This document shows positions 34,854 to 43,142 of a stretch of DNA of 64,000 nucleotides, one piece after another. How positions within the stretch are numbered: position 1 is the first letter of the stretch; each line of letters opens with the position of its first letter. The DNA comes from Adhaeribacter soli (GTDB lineage Bacteria; Bacteroidota; Bacteroidia; Cytophagales; Hymenobacteraceae): the NCBI RefSeq assembly GCF_008727925.1, contig NZ_VTWT01000005.1, positions 62,001-126,000 on the forward strand. The letters run 5' to 3'. Made by a program: the position numbers and the translations under genes. A model generated the notes under the pieces. It searched no databases. It was not told the origin of the DNA and was given only the letters and a program-made list of their open reading frames with translations.

Positions 34854-34930
34854 GCCTCACCGGCAAGCACCTATTGGGTGCGGGAATGAGGCTATTTAAA
34901 TATTATGAACTTATATTCGCAAGCAGGAGA

Positions 34931-35036
34931 AAAGTCCCCCTTTGGAGGGGGTAGGGGGAGGATTTTACGTTATTTGATTTAAAAAAGTAATCAGATATTT
35001 CTCCTGTCCTCCCCCTACCCCCTCCAAAGGGGGACC
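34931..35036. repeat. Family F inverted repeat, second locus
   Basis: AGTCCCCCTTTGGAGGGGGT at about 34933 is mirrored by an inverted copy ending at 35036, a strong G/C-rich hairpin in the 387 nt gap between the peroxidase and the first MbnP-like gene. With a family B palindrome it fills this gap. Confidence 0.75.
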
Positions 35037-35118
35037 TCAAAAAACTAATGTTATCCAAAAATTGCAATGCTATGGCTTTAGATAAAAAAACTAAGTAGCA
35101 CAGGCTTTTTTACCAGCC

Positions 35119-35174
35119 TTCATTGCCGTCTGCTTTAGCTGACGGAATGGTCAGCTAAAGCAGACGGCAATGAA
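35119..35174. repeat. Family B hairpin, copy 2
   Basis: Arms TTCATTGCCGTCTGCTTTAG and its reverse complement pair almost perfectly around GAATGG, 67 nt before the first MbnP-like gene. It could form a strong hairpin in a read-through transcript from the upstream peroxidase gene. Confidence 0.8.
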
Positions 35175-35240
35175 TAAGTTACATTAAAATCTTGCGTCAC
35201 ATTTTTAACCAACCGAACCTGATAAATTTCTCCGATCCTT

Positions 35241-36050
35241 ATGAAAATAAACCTGAAACTATCGCATTACCTGGCCGTGGCATTGCCGGCAACTTTTCTG
35301 CTTTTAGGCAGCCTTTCCTGCGGGAAGGATACCCCTACTCCTAAACCCGCTCCTACTCCGCCGGTTGCCCAATATCCAGATTCCCTGGCTGGAACCATGC
35401 AGGTTAACTTTTTGCACCATGTAGATGGCCAGCCATTGGTTTTCGACAGCCAGCATTATTTAAATGCCGCCGATGATACTTTTAGTGTAGAGTACCTGAA
35501 ATATTTGATCAGCAATGTAAAGCTTACCAATACTACTACCGGTAAAACCTACATCGAAAAAAATAGTTATCACCTTATTAACCCGAAAGAAAATAAAGCC
35601 GGATTTGATCTGGCCGGAATTCCGGTTAAAGATTTCAACCAGATCGAATTCTCAATAGGCGTAGATGCTTATGCCAATAGCCGGACCGACCACTCAGGCG
35701 ACCTGTACCCGGACAACGGAATGGCTTGGGATTGGAATACCGGTTATAAGTTCATGAGCTTCGGAGGCAGAAAAATTTCCAGAGTTGCCGCTAAAGATTA
35801 TGGACTTACCTTCCATGTGGGCACTAATCAAAACTACAAAACCCTGACTTTTCCGTTGAGCCAGACTTTAACTTTCCAGAAAAACAAACCTTATACTTTA
35901 CAGATCGATGCTAACCTGAATGAATTATTCCGGAGCCCGAATGTTATTGATTTTGATTTAGTATATATTGTACATATGGGACCAAACGCAGAAAAAGTGG
36001 CTAACAATTACGCTACAAACATGTTCAAAATCAAAGACATAAGCCAATAA
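35241..36050 (+). CDS. MbnP-family lipoprotein, first copy
   Basis: 269 residues with lipobox LLGSLSC and a Pro-rich linker. The core matches the MbnP pattern: MQVNFLHHVDGQPLVFD, YLKYLISNVKL, NSYHLINPKE, IEFSIGVDAYANS and the conserved AWDWNTGYKFMSF. MbnP proteins are periplasmic partners of the di-heme enzyme MbnH; in the methanotroph pair the enzyme converts a Trp of MbnP to kynurenine and MbnP binds copper. Compared with the second copy, this one lacks the MHLHAN segment (here LQIDAN) and the C-terminal histidines, so its metal binding may be weak or different. Confidence 0.85.
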   Translation: MKINLKLSHYLAVALPATFLLLGSLSCGKDTPTPKPAPTPPVAQYPDSLAGTMQVNFLHHVDGQPLVFDSQHYLNAADDTFSVEYLKYLISNVKLTNTTTGKTYIEKNSYHLINPKENKAGFDLAGIPVKDFNQIEFSIGVDAYANSRTDHSGDLYPDNGMAWDWNTGYKFMSFGGRKISRVAAKDYGLTFHVGTNQNYKTLTFPLSQTLTFQKNKPYTLQIDANLNELFRSPNVIDFDLVYIVHMGPNAEKVANNYATNMFKIKDISQ

Positions 36051-36061
36051 CCTTTATTCTT

Positions 36062-36847
36062 ATGAAAAATAAGCTTCGGCTTTCCTATTTGATATTGCTT
36101 AGCGGGTTAGGCTTGCTTTCCTGCAAAAAAGACAAGGTAAAACCTGCTGAAGCAAAGCAGGGCTCCATGGAAGTGCATTTCGACAGCCGCCGGAGCCTGA
36201 CCGAAGATTTTGTGGTGAATAAAAACTACCTGAATGCCAACAACGATTCAGTAAGCTTTTCCACGTTCAAATACTTTATTTCGAATGTAGAACTGGTGCG
36301 GCCGGACGGAACTACTTTTGCAGAACCGAACAGCTATCATCTCATTGCTGCTGCTAATACCCCGGCTTCCGAAACCTTTACCATCGCCAATATTCCGGAC
36401 GGCAACTATAGCAAGATCCGGTTCCGGGTAGGCGTAGACCAGGCCCGCAACAGCAGTACGGCTACCCCGGTCGGCGATCTGGACAAAGACCACGACATGA
36501 CCTGGGACTGGAATACGGGTTATACCTTCGTTTTTGCCATTGGAAAATTCAAAAGCGCGCCTGCCTCCGCTACTTTCCTGGATTTTACCTACCAGATCGG
36601 CAAAGATGCGCAATACCGCACCGTGGAACTGGCTTTCCCAAGCGAAACCCCTACCGCCCAGATCGACGAAATGCATAAGCCGAAAATGCACCTCCACGCC
36701 AATATTTTCGACATTTTCGGCGGACCGAACGTGATCGATGTGAAAGCGAACTCCAACAGTAATTTACCGCAATTCTCTACCGTAGCACCGAAGATCGCCG
36801 ATAATTACGCCCAAATGTTCCGGATCGATCATATTCATGCCCACTAG
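36062..36847 (+). CDS. MbnP-family lipoprotein, second copy
   Basis: 261 residues, lipobox LGLLSC, starting 11 nt after the first copy ends. It shares SMEVHFDSRRSL, TFKYFISNVEL, NSYHLIAAAN, IRFRVGVDQARNS and TWDWNTGYTFVF with it. In addition it has MHLHANIFDIF near residue 210 and ends in DHIHAH, giving at least five histidines that could bind copper or another metal. It precedes the second di-heme peroxidase gene by 14 nt, the arrangement expected for an enzyme-substrate pair. Confidence 0.88.
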   Translation: MKNKLRLSYLILLSGLGLLSCKKDKVKPAEAKQGSMEVHFDSRRSLTEDFVVNKNYLNANNDSVSFSTFKYFISNVELVRPDGTTFAEPNSYHLIAAANTPASETFTIANIPDGNYSKIRFRVGVDQARNSSTATPVGDLDKDHDMTWDWNTGYTFVFAIGKFKSAPASATFLDFTYQIGKDAQYRTVELAFPSETPTAQIDEMHKPKMHLHANIFDIFGGPNVIDVKANSNSNLPQFSTVAPKIADNYAQMFRIDHIHAH

Positions 36848-36861
36848 TTCTTCAGGTTAAA

Positions 36862-37926
36862 ATGATACGGTTCGGGAAATATGTTTGGGTTGGTTTGGTA
36901 AGTCTGGCAGGTTTTGCAGCCTGCACCAACTCCAAAATGCCTGCTCCCGAGCCAGAGCCTTTTACCGTTACCGCGCCGGCAAACCTGGGAACAAGCGTGC
37001 CGGCGCCGGAGCGGAACCCGTTTACCCGCGAAGGTGTGCTATTGGGGCGCAAATTGTTTTACGATCCGATCCTTTCGGGCAACAACAAAATTTCCTGTGC
37101 TACCTGCCACTTGCCCGAGAAAGCGTTTTCCGACGGCCTGGCTTTGAGTACCAATGGCGCTTCCGGACAGGCGCTGCACCGGAGCGCCCCTCCCCTGCAG
37201 AACCTGGCCTGGCACAAAGGCTGGTTCTGGGACGGCGGTGCCAAGGACATCGAATCGCTGAACTTCGGGCCGATAAAGCACGCGGATGAAATGGCCCAGA
37301 ACCTGACCGAACTGGTAAAGGAACTGCAAAACCACTCGGAATATCCCCGCCTGTTCAAAGCGGCTTTCCGAACCGATACCATTTCTACCGCCCTTTTAAC
37401 CCGGGCGCTGGCGCAATTCGAACGTACCCTGATTTCAGCCAATTCCCGTTACGATAAGTACGTGCGGAACGAAGGCGGCAAATTAAGCTCCCAGGAACTG
37501 GAAGGCCTGAGTTTGTTCCGGCAAAAATGCGCCTCCTGCCACGCCACCGACTTTTTTACCGACCACGATTACCATAATAACGGGCTGGACAATACGTATT
37601 CCGAAGCGCACGAAGCCCTGGCCTGGGGACGCGGACGGATCTCGGAGAAACCCGAAGACATCGGTAAGTACAAAACCCCTACCCTCCGCAATATTGCCCT
37701 TACGGCGCCTTACATGCACGACGGCCGCTTTAAAACGCTAGAAGAAGTCCTGGACCATTACCGTTCCGGTGTGAAAGTTTCGGCTACGTTGGATGCGCGG
37801 CTGCAGCAAAACGGCAAAACCGGGATAGAAATGACGGAGGAAGAAAAAACCAGGATCATTCAATTCCTGCAAACCTTAACCGATCCGGAATTCACCAGTA
37901 ACCCCGACTTTTCTGCACCCCGCTGA
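36862..37926 (+). CDS. Di-heme cytochrome c peroxidase / MbnH-MauG family lipoprotein, second copy
   Basis: 354 residues with lipobox GFAAC. The haem sites are ISCATCHLPEKAF (about residue 78) and QKCASCHATDFF (about residue 224); LGRKLFYDPILSGNN, AQFERTLISANSRYD and NIALTAPYMHDGRF are shared with the first copy. It is most likely co-transcribed with the two MbnP-like genes (gaps of 11 and 14 nt). An MbnH-like oxidation of the WDWNTGY tryptophans of its neighbours is the main hypothesis; a simple periplasmic H2O2 reductase is the alternative. Confidence 0.9.
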   Translation: MIRFGKYVWVGLVSLAGFAACTNSKMPAPEPEPFTVTAPANLGTSVPAPERNPFTREGVLLGRKLFYDPILSGNNKISCATCHLPEKAFSDGLALSTNGASGQALHRSAPPLQNLAWHKGWFWDGGAKDIESLNFGPIKHADEMAQNLTELVKELQNHSEYPRLFKAAFRTDTISTALLTRALAQFERTLISANSRYDKYVRNEGGKLSSQELEGLSLFRQKCASCHATDFFTDHDYHNNGLDNTYSEAHEALAWGRGRISEKPEDIGKYKTPTLRNIALTAPYMHDGRFKTLEEVLDHYRSGVKVSATLDARLQQNGKTGIEMTEEEKTRIIQFLQTLTDPEFTSNPDFSAPR

Positions 37927-37961
37927 TCCTGTTTTCGTACCTTCGGGTTTATTTCTACTCT

Positions 37962-38924
37962 ATGCCACTGCTTCCTTCGCCGGATTTCCGCAAACCTTTT
38001 TACCTGTTCAACGGGCATTTGCAAACTATTCTGCCCAGCATTCTCCGGAAGGTGAAAGATGTAAACTACACCCGCGAACGCATTACCACCCCCGATCACG
38101 ATTTCCTGGATCTGGACTGGGCTCGGATTGGTTCGGATAAGCTGGCTATTTTGTCGCATGGGTTGGAGGGAGATGCCGGACGGCCTTATGTGAAGGGGAT
38201 GGTGAAGGCAATGCAGGCAGGCGGAATAGATGCGTTGGCCTGGAATTACCGGAGCTGCAGCGGCGAACCGAATAACCTGCTTAGTTCCTATCATTTGGGC
38301 GCCACCCACGATTTGGATTTCGTAATTCGCCATGCGTTGCAGCAGAAAAAGTACAAGGAAATTTATTTGCTTGGGTTTAGCGCTGGCGGCAATATTACGC
38401 TGAAGTACTTAGGCGAAGCGCCGGAAAAGGTACCTGCCGAAGTTAAAAAAGCAGCCGTATTTTCGGTACCCTGCGATCTGAAAAGCGCCGCCGTGCAGAT
38501 CTCCCGCCCCGAAAATAAGATCTACCTTCGCCGCTTCCTGAATTCCCTGCACCGGAAACTGCAGCAAAAATTACCCATTGCCAATGGAAAACTCGACCTT
38601 TCGGATTACCATCTGGTAAAAGATTTTCAGGCGTTTGACGAGCGTTTTACGGCCCCTTTACACGGCTTTGCCTCCGCCGACGATTACTATGCCAAATGCA
38701 GTTCCAAACCTTTCCTGAAGAATATTAAAGTGCCTACCCTGCTGGTAAACGCGAAGAACGACCCGTTTTTATCGCCGGAATGTTTTCCGGTGGAAGAAGC
38801 GGAAGCCAACCCGAACTTTTACCTGGAAATACCGGAATACGGCGGCCACGTGGGGTTTTCGATGGATTTCCGGAAAGGGGTTTATTATTCAGAGCAACGC
38901 GCCCTTGCCTTCCTGCTTGACTGA
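37962..38924 (+). CDS. YheT-family alpha/beta hydrolase
   Basis: 320 residues without a signal peptide. YheT-type landmarks are FYLFNGHLQTILPSILRK, ILSHGLEGDAGRPYVKGM, ALAWNYRSCSGEPN, and the nucleophile elbow LLGFSAGGNITLKYLGE. The acid and His of the triad fit NAKNDPFL and YGGHVGFS near the C-terminus. The natural substrate of YheT is not established; related proteins act on esters. It starts 35 nt after the di-heme gene, but its cytosolic nature makes a functional link doubtful. Confidence 0.9.
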   Translation: MPLLPSPDFRKPFYLFNGHLQTILPSILRKVKDVNYTRERITTPDHDFLDLDWARIGSDKLAILSHGLEGDAGRPYVKGMVKAMQAGGIDALAWNYRSCSGEPNNLLSSYHLGATHDLDFVIRHALQQKKYKEIYLLGFSAGGNITLKYLGEAPEKVPAEVKKAAVFSVPCDLKSAAVQISRPENKIYLRRFLNSLHRKLQQKLPIANGKLDLSDYHLVKDFQAFDERFTAPLHGFASADDYYAKCSSKPFLKNIKVPTLLVNAKNDPFLSPECFPVEEAEANPNFYLEIPEYGGHVGFSMDFRKGVYYSEQRALAFLLD

Positions 38925-38949
38925 GTTCCGGCGGAATTTTGTAGTTTTG
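38917..38949 (+). promoter_or_regulatory. Possible promoter of the gene at 38976
   Basis: TTG (38917-38919) and TAGTTTTG (38942-38949) fit the Bacteroidota consensus, with a slightly long 22 nt spacer. It overlaps the 3' end of the hydrolase gene and lies 26 nt before the next ATG. Confidence 0.45.
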
Positions 38950-38975
38950 CGTTAATTTTCAGCATACCCATTCTT

Positions 38976-39455
38976 ATGAAAAGACTTTTTTCTCTGCTTT
39001 GCTTATCGTTTTTTGCTCTTTGCAGTTCCTTTGCCCAGGATATTCCGGTGGAACAGCAAGACCGCAACACTTACAGCTTTAAAGTTCCTTCGTTTATTGT
39101 AGTGCAGGATTTTGAGTTTATTTCGGCCGTTACCACCGACCAGCCGGACGTGTACATCATTAACCTCCGCGCCATAAATGCTAACCGGGAAGTAGATACC
39201 AAGGTGAACGGTAAACTGCTTTTCGAAATTAACGATGTGATGCTGCCGGTGGATTTCCGGGACGGCATCGGGCAGGTACGGGCAGAAATTAAAGGTACCA
39301 ACGAAATTAAGATGCGCGCCGTAGATTCGGACATCACCCATGTAGGCACGATTGAACATCCGTTTGGCTGGGGCAAAATTGCCGGCCTGGCATTAGCCGT
39401 TGCCGTATTGGGGCTGGTTATCTGGCAGATTCAGAAACGGAAAAACCGCAAGTAA
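38976..39455 (+). CDS. Membrane-anchored periplasmic protein of unknown function
   Basis: 159 residues: signal peptide (MKRLFSLLCLSFFALCSSFA), a beta-rich domain with FEFISAVTTDQPDVYIINL and VNGKLLFEINDVMLPVDF, then one C-terminal membrane helix (IAGLALAVAVLGLVIWQI) and a basic cytosolic end RKNRK. It is thus a type I membrane protein with a small periplasmic domain. I do not recognise the domain. It is flanked by the hydrolase on the same strand and a convergent barrel gene. Confidence 0.75.
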   Translation: MKRLFSLLCLSFFALCSSFAQDIPVEQQDRNTYSFKVPSFIVVQDFEFISAVTTDQPDVYIINLRAINANREVDTKVNGKLLFEINDVMLPVDFRDGIGQVRAEIKGTNEIKMRAVDSDITHVGTIEHPFGWGKIAGLALAVAVLGLVIWQIQKRKNRK

Positions 39456-39492
39456 AAATCCTTATTTTGAGAACTTTGAAAGGCTGCCCGGA

Positions 39493-40149
39493 TCAATTCA
39501 CGAGCAGCCTTTCGTTTTTATAATAGAGCGGAATTTCCAGCCCCAGGTTTACTTTAGGCGGATTCGGCAGGTGTTTGTTTTCGACAATATCCAGCGGATG
39601 ATACTCTACCGTAAAAGCCAGGGGAATTACCAAGCCGCTAGTAAAGTATTTGGCAAAGGCGTAAAAATCGCGGAAGTTGTTCGGGTAAATTACCTTTTTG
39701 GTCTGCTCCTCGCCCGAGAACTCTTTCCATGTATAGAAAAGCGGCAAATTATACCCGGCACCCAGTTCCAGGTAATTCCGGTAAACATCCGGCTCGCCTT
39801 CTTTGGTTTTGAAAATGTATTTCCCGGAAACGTTCAGACGGTTGGAAAAGGAAAAATAACGCGCCCGATCGTAGCGGTGTTTGGTGGTATATTCGTCGGT
39901 TTGTTCGGCCCAGCCAAACTTCAGCAGGTCTGCGCTTACAGCGGATTTCACGTTTCTGGAAACAGCCCATTCCGTGCCGGTAAACACATACATGGAAACG
40001 TAGGAATCGATCTGGTAATTAGCGCCCATTGCGCCGCCGATGCCCAGAAAGTTCTTCTTTGGCAGGTAAGCAGGATCGGGAGAAGTGGCTGCTTTTAGAG
40101 TAAAAGGCAGGCAACTGAAGAAAGTGAAAAATAAGAAAACGGAGCGCAT
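39493..40149 (-). CDS. Putative outer-membrane protein of unknown function
   Basis: 218 residues with a signal peptide ending TLKAATS. The mature protein alternates aromatic and polar residues in strands (FLGIGGAMGANYQIDSYVSM, YLELGAGYNLPLFYTWKEF, VIPLAFTVEYHPLDI), suggesting a small beta-barrel of about 8 strands. It does not end in Phe or Trp, so it is not a textbook barrel. No function is recognisable. Confidence 0.65.
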   Translation of the reverse strand: MRSVFLFFTFFSCLPFTLKAATSPDPAYLPKKNFLGIGGAMGANYQIDSYVSMYVFTGTEWAVSRNVKSAVSADLLKFGWAEQTDEYTTKHRYDRARYFSFSNRLNVSGKYIFKTKEGEPDVYRNYLELGAGYNLPLFYTWKEFSGEEQTKKVIYPNNFRDFYAFAKYFTSGLVIPLAFTVEYHPLDIVENKHLPNPPKVNLGLEIPLYYKNERLLVN

Positions 40150-40257
40150 TGAATTAAGCGGTAAAAGGTCTTTCAGAACTAAGACACTTTTTCGGGGCTT
40201 TACCCTACCTCTTTTGGGGAATTTAGTTTTTTCAACTTCATGTTAAGAAAAATTCAG

Positions 40258-40384
40258 GTCATTCCGAGCGAAGCCGAGGAAGCTTATGAAGCTACTTATT
40301 TAGAATTAAACTGTAAGACAAATCTTGCTACGCTCGCTTTGTCATTGTAATTTCTATAAGTTTCTTCGACAAGCTCAGAATGAC
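40258..40384. repeat. Family D repeat element, copy 3
   Basis: GTCATTCCGAGCGAAGCCGA at 40258 and the inverted partner ending TCAGAATGAC at 40384 enclose the same inner motif, GACAAATCTTGCTACG, seen in the copies at 19011 and 32754. It occupies the 314 nt gap between the outer-membrane gene and rsmG, which holds nothing else I can identify. Confidence 0.8.
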
Positions 40385-40463
40385 CTGCTTTTTTGTCTTT
40401 AGTCTGCTGGTTATGGCAAAAACACCAACAAAGGCAGACCAAATACTATTTTCCGCCTGAACC

Positions 40464-41093
40464 CTACCGTTCTTTCCCCACCGAAGGCACAAAAACCACT
40501 TTCTTCGTTTCGAAGAAATCCTCTTCAAAATAGTTTTTCAGATCGAAAAGCTCCGTTACCAGGCCGGATTCGGCAATTTCTTCGGTTAAGTCGCCACCTT
40601 TCAGATAATAGAGGCCGGGGTTAGGCGCATCGGTTTTCTTGAAGCTGAACTGGACCCACTGGTAGAATTCGGCTAAACGGGCTACAGCGCGGCTGACAAT
40701 GTAATCGTAACGCTCGTGTACCTGTTCGGCGCGGGTATGGCTGGCGGTTACGTTTTGCAGGTGCAGTTCTTCGGCAATGCTTTGTACTACGTGGATCTTC
40801 TTGCCGATAGAATCTACGAGGTGAAACTTCACTTCCGGAAATATAATGGCCAGCGGCAAACCGGGTAAACCGCCGCCGGTACCAACATCCATCACCGCCG
40901 TGCCTGCCGGAAACTGAATAACCTTGGCAATACCCAGCGAATGCAGAATGTGGCGCGTAGGAAGCTCATCGATATCCTTGCGGCTTACCACGTTTATTTT
41001 GGTGTTCCAATCGCGGTAAAGCTCGTTGAGCCGGGAAAATTTCTCCTGCTGCTGTTCGGTTATTTCGGGAAAGTAATGCTTGATGATATCCAC
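40464..41093 (-). CDS. rsmG: 16S rRNA (guanine527-N7)-methyltransferase
   Basis: 209 residues. The SAM-binding core reads VMDVGTGGGLPGLPLAIIFP, typical of RsmG/GidB, followed by VDSIGKKIHVVQSIAEEL and YDYIVSRAVARLAEF. It methylates N7 of G527 in 16S rRNA. The start is a GTG at 41091-41093, giving the usual N-terminus (MDIIKHYFPEITEQQ). It is on the same strand as the sigma-factor gene but separated from it by a terminator and a repeat. Confidence 0.95.
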   Translation of the reverse strand: MDIIKHYFPEITEQQQEKFSRLNELYRDWNTKINVVSRKDIDELPTRHILHSLGIAKVIQFPAGTAVMDVGTGGGLPGLPLAIIFPEVKFHLVDSIGKKIHVVQSIAEELHLQNVTASHTRAEQVHERYDYIVSRAVARLAEFYQWVQFSFKKTDAPNPGLYYLKGGDLTEEIAESGLVTELFDLKNYFEEDFFETKKVVFVPSVGKER

Positions 41094-41102
41094 TCTTTTT
41101 TA

Positions 41103-41314
41103 GCGATTAGTGATTAATGATTAGTGATTAGTATGCGCCATAACCACTACCGGATAACGAAAGTAAGCGATTTTCGGATTTGATAGGGAAAAAGTTTACA
41201 GCTTTTACCCGATGGATAAAAAACAGTACCGTTTTAAACGAAAAAACCCCGGCCGAAGCCAGGGTCATTTTACATTTCCTTACTAATCATTAATCACTAT
41301 TCACTAATCACTAG
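41103..41314. repeat. Degenerate tandem repeats in inverted halves
   Basis: Units like ATTAGTGATTA at 41103-41133 are mirrored by CACTAATCACTA-type units at 41281-41314, so the 217 nt gap between rsmG and the sigma gene can fold into a long hairpin. The right half touches the stop codon of the sigma gene. Confidence 0.6.
41241..41264 (-). terminator. Terminator after the sigma-factor gene
   Basis: On the minus strand CCCTGGC-TTCG-GCCGGGG is followed by TTTTTT: a 7 bp stem closed by a stable TTCG tetraloop, 47 nt beyond the sigma gene stop. Confidence 0.88.
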
Positions 41315-41919
41315 ATAAGGTGTTTTTTATTTTTTACCATGTCATAGAGCAACTCGCGGGCGCGGTGGAGCTGGGCTTTTACGGTGCCTAGCGGGGCGTT
41401 CAGTTCGGTGGCAATTTCTTCGTACGAAAGCTCGTCGAAGTAGCGCAACGTAACCAGACGCTGGTATTTTTCCGGCAGCTTGCCCACAATAAACTGCATG
41501 ATCTCGATCTTCTGGTTCTTGATCGCGCTTTCCTGTGGGGTTAAGTTGTTGTCTTTAAAGTCGATGGTAATTTCGTCGCCGTTATCGATCTTGATGGCTG
41601 AGTCGATGCTCATGGTCTTGATCTTATTCTTGCGGATAAAATCGATACAGTTGTTGGTGGCGATGCGGAAAAGCCAGGTAGAGAAGGCATATTCCGGATT
41701 GAATTTATGCAGGTTGCGGAAAGCTTTGGCAAAGGCTTCAATGGTTAAGTCTTCGGCATCGTCGGGGTTACGCACCATTTTCAGCACCACATGGTATACC
41801 GGTTTTTTATAGATCTGCATCAGCTCGGCATACGCCTTTTCATCACCACCCTCTACCGCCGACTGAATGAGTTTAAAATCGTGTTTTGCTTTCGCAGAAA
41901 ATTGTTTGTTTACTTCCAT
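41311..41919 (-). CDS. ECF-type RNA polymerase sigma factor
   Basis: 202 residues. Region 2 is clear: KMVRNPDDAEDLTIEAFAKA and FSTWLFRIATNNCIDFIRKN. Region 4 is clear: LPEKYQRLVTLRYFDELSYE and LNAPLGTVKAQLHRARELLY. No anti-sigma gene is adjacent. Its ATG lies inside the end of the glycosyltransferase gene: the shared bases ATGGAAGTAA serve as start of one and stop of the other. Such coupling predicts that sigma synthesis follows that of the glycosyltransferase. Its regulon cannot be told from the window. Confidence 0.95.
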   Translation of the reverse strand: MEVNKQFSAKAKHDFKLIQSAVEGGDEKAYAELMQIYKKPVYHVVLKMVRNPDDAEDLTIEAFAKAFRNLHKFNPEYAFSTWLFRIATNNCIDFIRKNKIKTMSIDSAIKIDNGDEITIDFKDNNLTPQESAIKNQKIEIMQFIVGKLPEKYQRLVTLRYFDELSYEEIATELNAPLGTVKAQLHRARELLYDMVKNKKHLI

Positions 41920-43037
41920 GTTACTTTTTTAAACATTAAAACCGATACGCTTAATAGCACATAATATACGAAAAAGGCTATATCGAGTATAGGTATGAGT
42001 ACTACTGAAAGCCGCTCCTTTAGGTTACTTGCAGCCTGATAATAAATGCTAAAAATTACCAGACATCGCACACCGAATATCAATCCCAGCCATACCAGGT
42101 CTGCTTGCATAGCCAAAAGTACAACTGAAACTATATAAAAAAAGATATTTGACAAAATAAAGGTTCCAATCCGCAGCCGGTCCGTCCATTTATATTTCTT
42201 GCCTGCTCCCAGATGCCGGCGCTTTTGACGCCACCATTCCCGCCAGGTTTCTTTCGGTTGACTTTCGGTTTGTCCGTCTATTCCGATGATAACGTTTATT
42301 TTGCTGTTTTCTGCTGCTTCCTGCACAAAAAGGTCGTCGTCGCCGCCGGTAGCCCGGATGTGGGAAGCAAAGCCTTTATTGCGATAGAAGCACGTTTTGG
42401 TATACGAGAGATTCCGGCCTACGCCCATGTATGCTTTCCCTTTTATGGCAAACGATAGATACTGCATAGCCGACAGTAAGGTTTCATACTGTATAAGCGC
42501 ACCCAAGAATCCCTGAATTTTCCTATATCTCCCATAACCCAGCACCATATCGGCGCCGGCGCGGTAGCCTTTCATCATTTCCGCGATCCAGCGTTCGCTC
42601 AGCGGTACGCAATCGGCATCGGTAAGCAGCAGGTGGTCATAGGAAGCCGATTTTATACCCATGCTCAGGGCGTATTTTTTCGGATTGAAGCCGGCCGGCG
42701 TATTCTTGATCGTGATAAGCCGGGTATTGGGGAAATACTGCGTTACCTGCTGCATATACCCGTTAGTTTCATCTTTCGAACGGTCGTCTATCAGGATCAG
42801 CTCGAATTTCGGGTACTCCTGCTTCAGCAGCTTCGGCACCAACTGCATTAAATTTTCATATTCGTTGTGCGCGCAAACAATTACCGACACCGGAAAACCG
42901 GGCGTTTCGAAAGGCAAATGCTTTTTATGAAGGGCTAAGCTCAGAAAATAATAAAAACCGTAAAAAAACTGCACCAGTACCGTGATGATCAGGAGCAGAA
43001 ACAGTATGTTTTCTAAAGAAAAAGTAAGCGGGAGCAT
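41910..43037 (-). CDS. Membrane glycosyltransferase, family 2
   Basis: 375 residues. One N-terminal membrane helix (FLLLIITVLVQFFYGFYYFL), then a GT-A domain: VSVIVCAHNEYENLMQLV, LILIDDRSKDET, LLTDADCVPLSERW with the DAD metal-binding motif, and WRQKRRHLGAGKKYKW late in the domain. Two or three C-terminal helices follow. The protein should transfer a sugar from a nucleotide donor at the inner membrane, perhaps for a surface polysaccharide. It shares a 10 nt overlap with the downstream sigma factor gene. Confidence 0.92.
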   Translation of the reverse strand: MLPLTFSLENILFLLLIITVLVQFFYGFYYFLSLALHKKHLPFETPGFPVSVIVCAHNEYENLMQLVPKLLKQEYPKFELILIDDRSKDETNGYMQQVTQYFPNTRLITIKNTPAGFNPKKYALSMGIKSASYDHLLLTDADCVPLSERWIAEMMKGYRAGADMVLGYGRYRKIQGFLGALIQYETLLSAMQYLSFAIKGKAYMGVGRNLSYTKTCFYRNKGFASHIRATGGDDDLFVQEAAENSKINVIIGIDGQTESQPKETWREWWRQKRRHLGAGKKYKWTDRLRIGTFILSNIFFYIVSVVLLAMQADLVWLGLIFGVRCLVIFSIYYQAASNLKERLSVVLIPILDIAFFVYYVLLSVSVLMFKKVTWK

Positions 43038-43142
43038 TTATTAATTAATAATTAAGAATTAATAATTAAGAATCTGGGTTAAAGCGTTTACTCCAATTCT
43101 TAACTAAAATTTGCTTTGTAAATCAGCGCTAATCCAGCCTGA

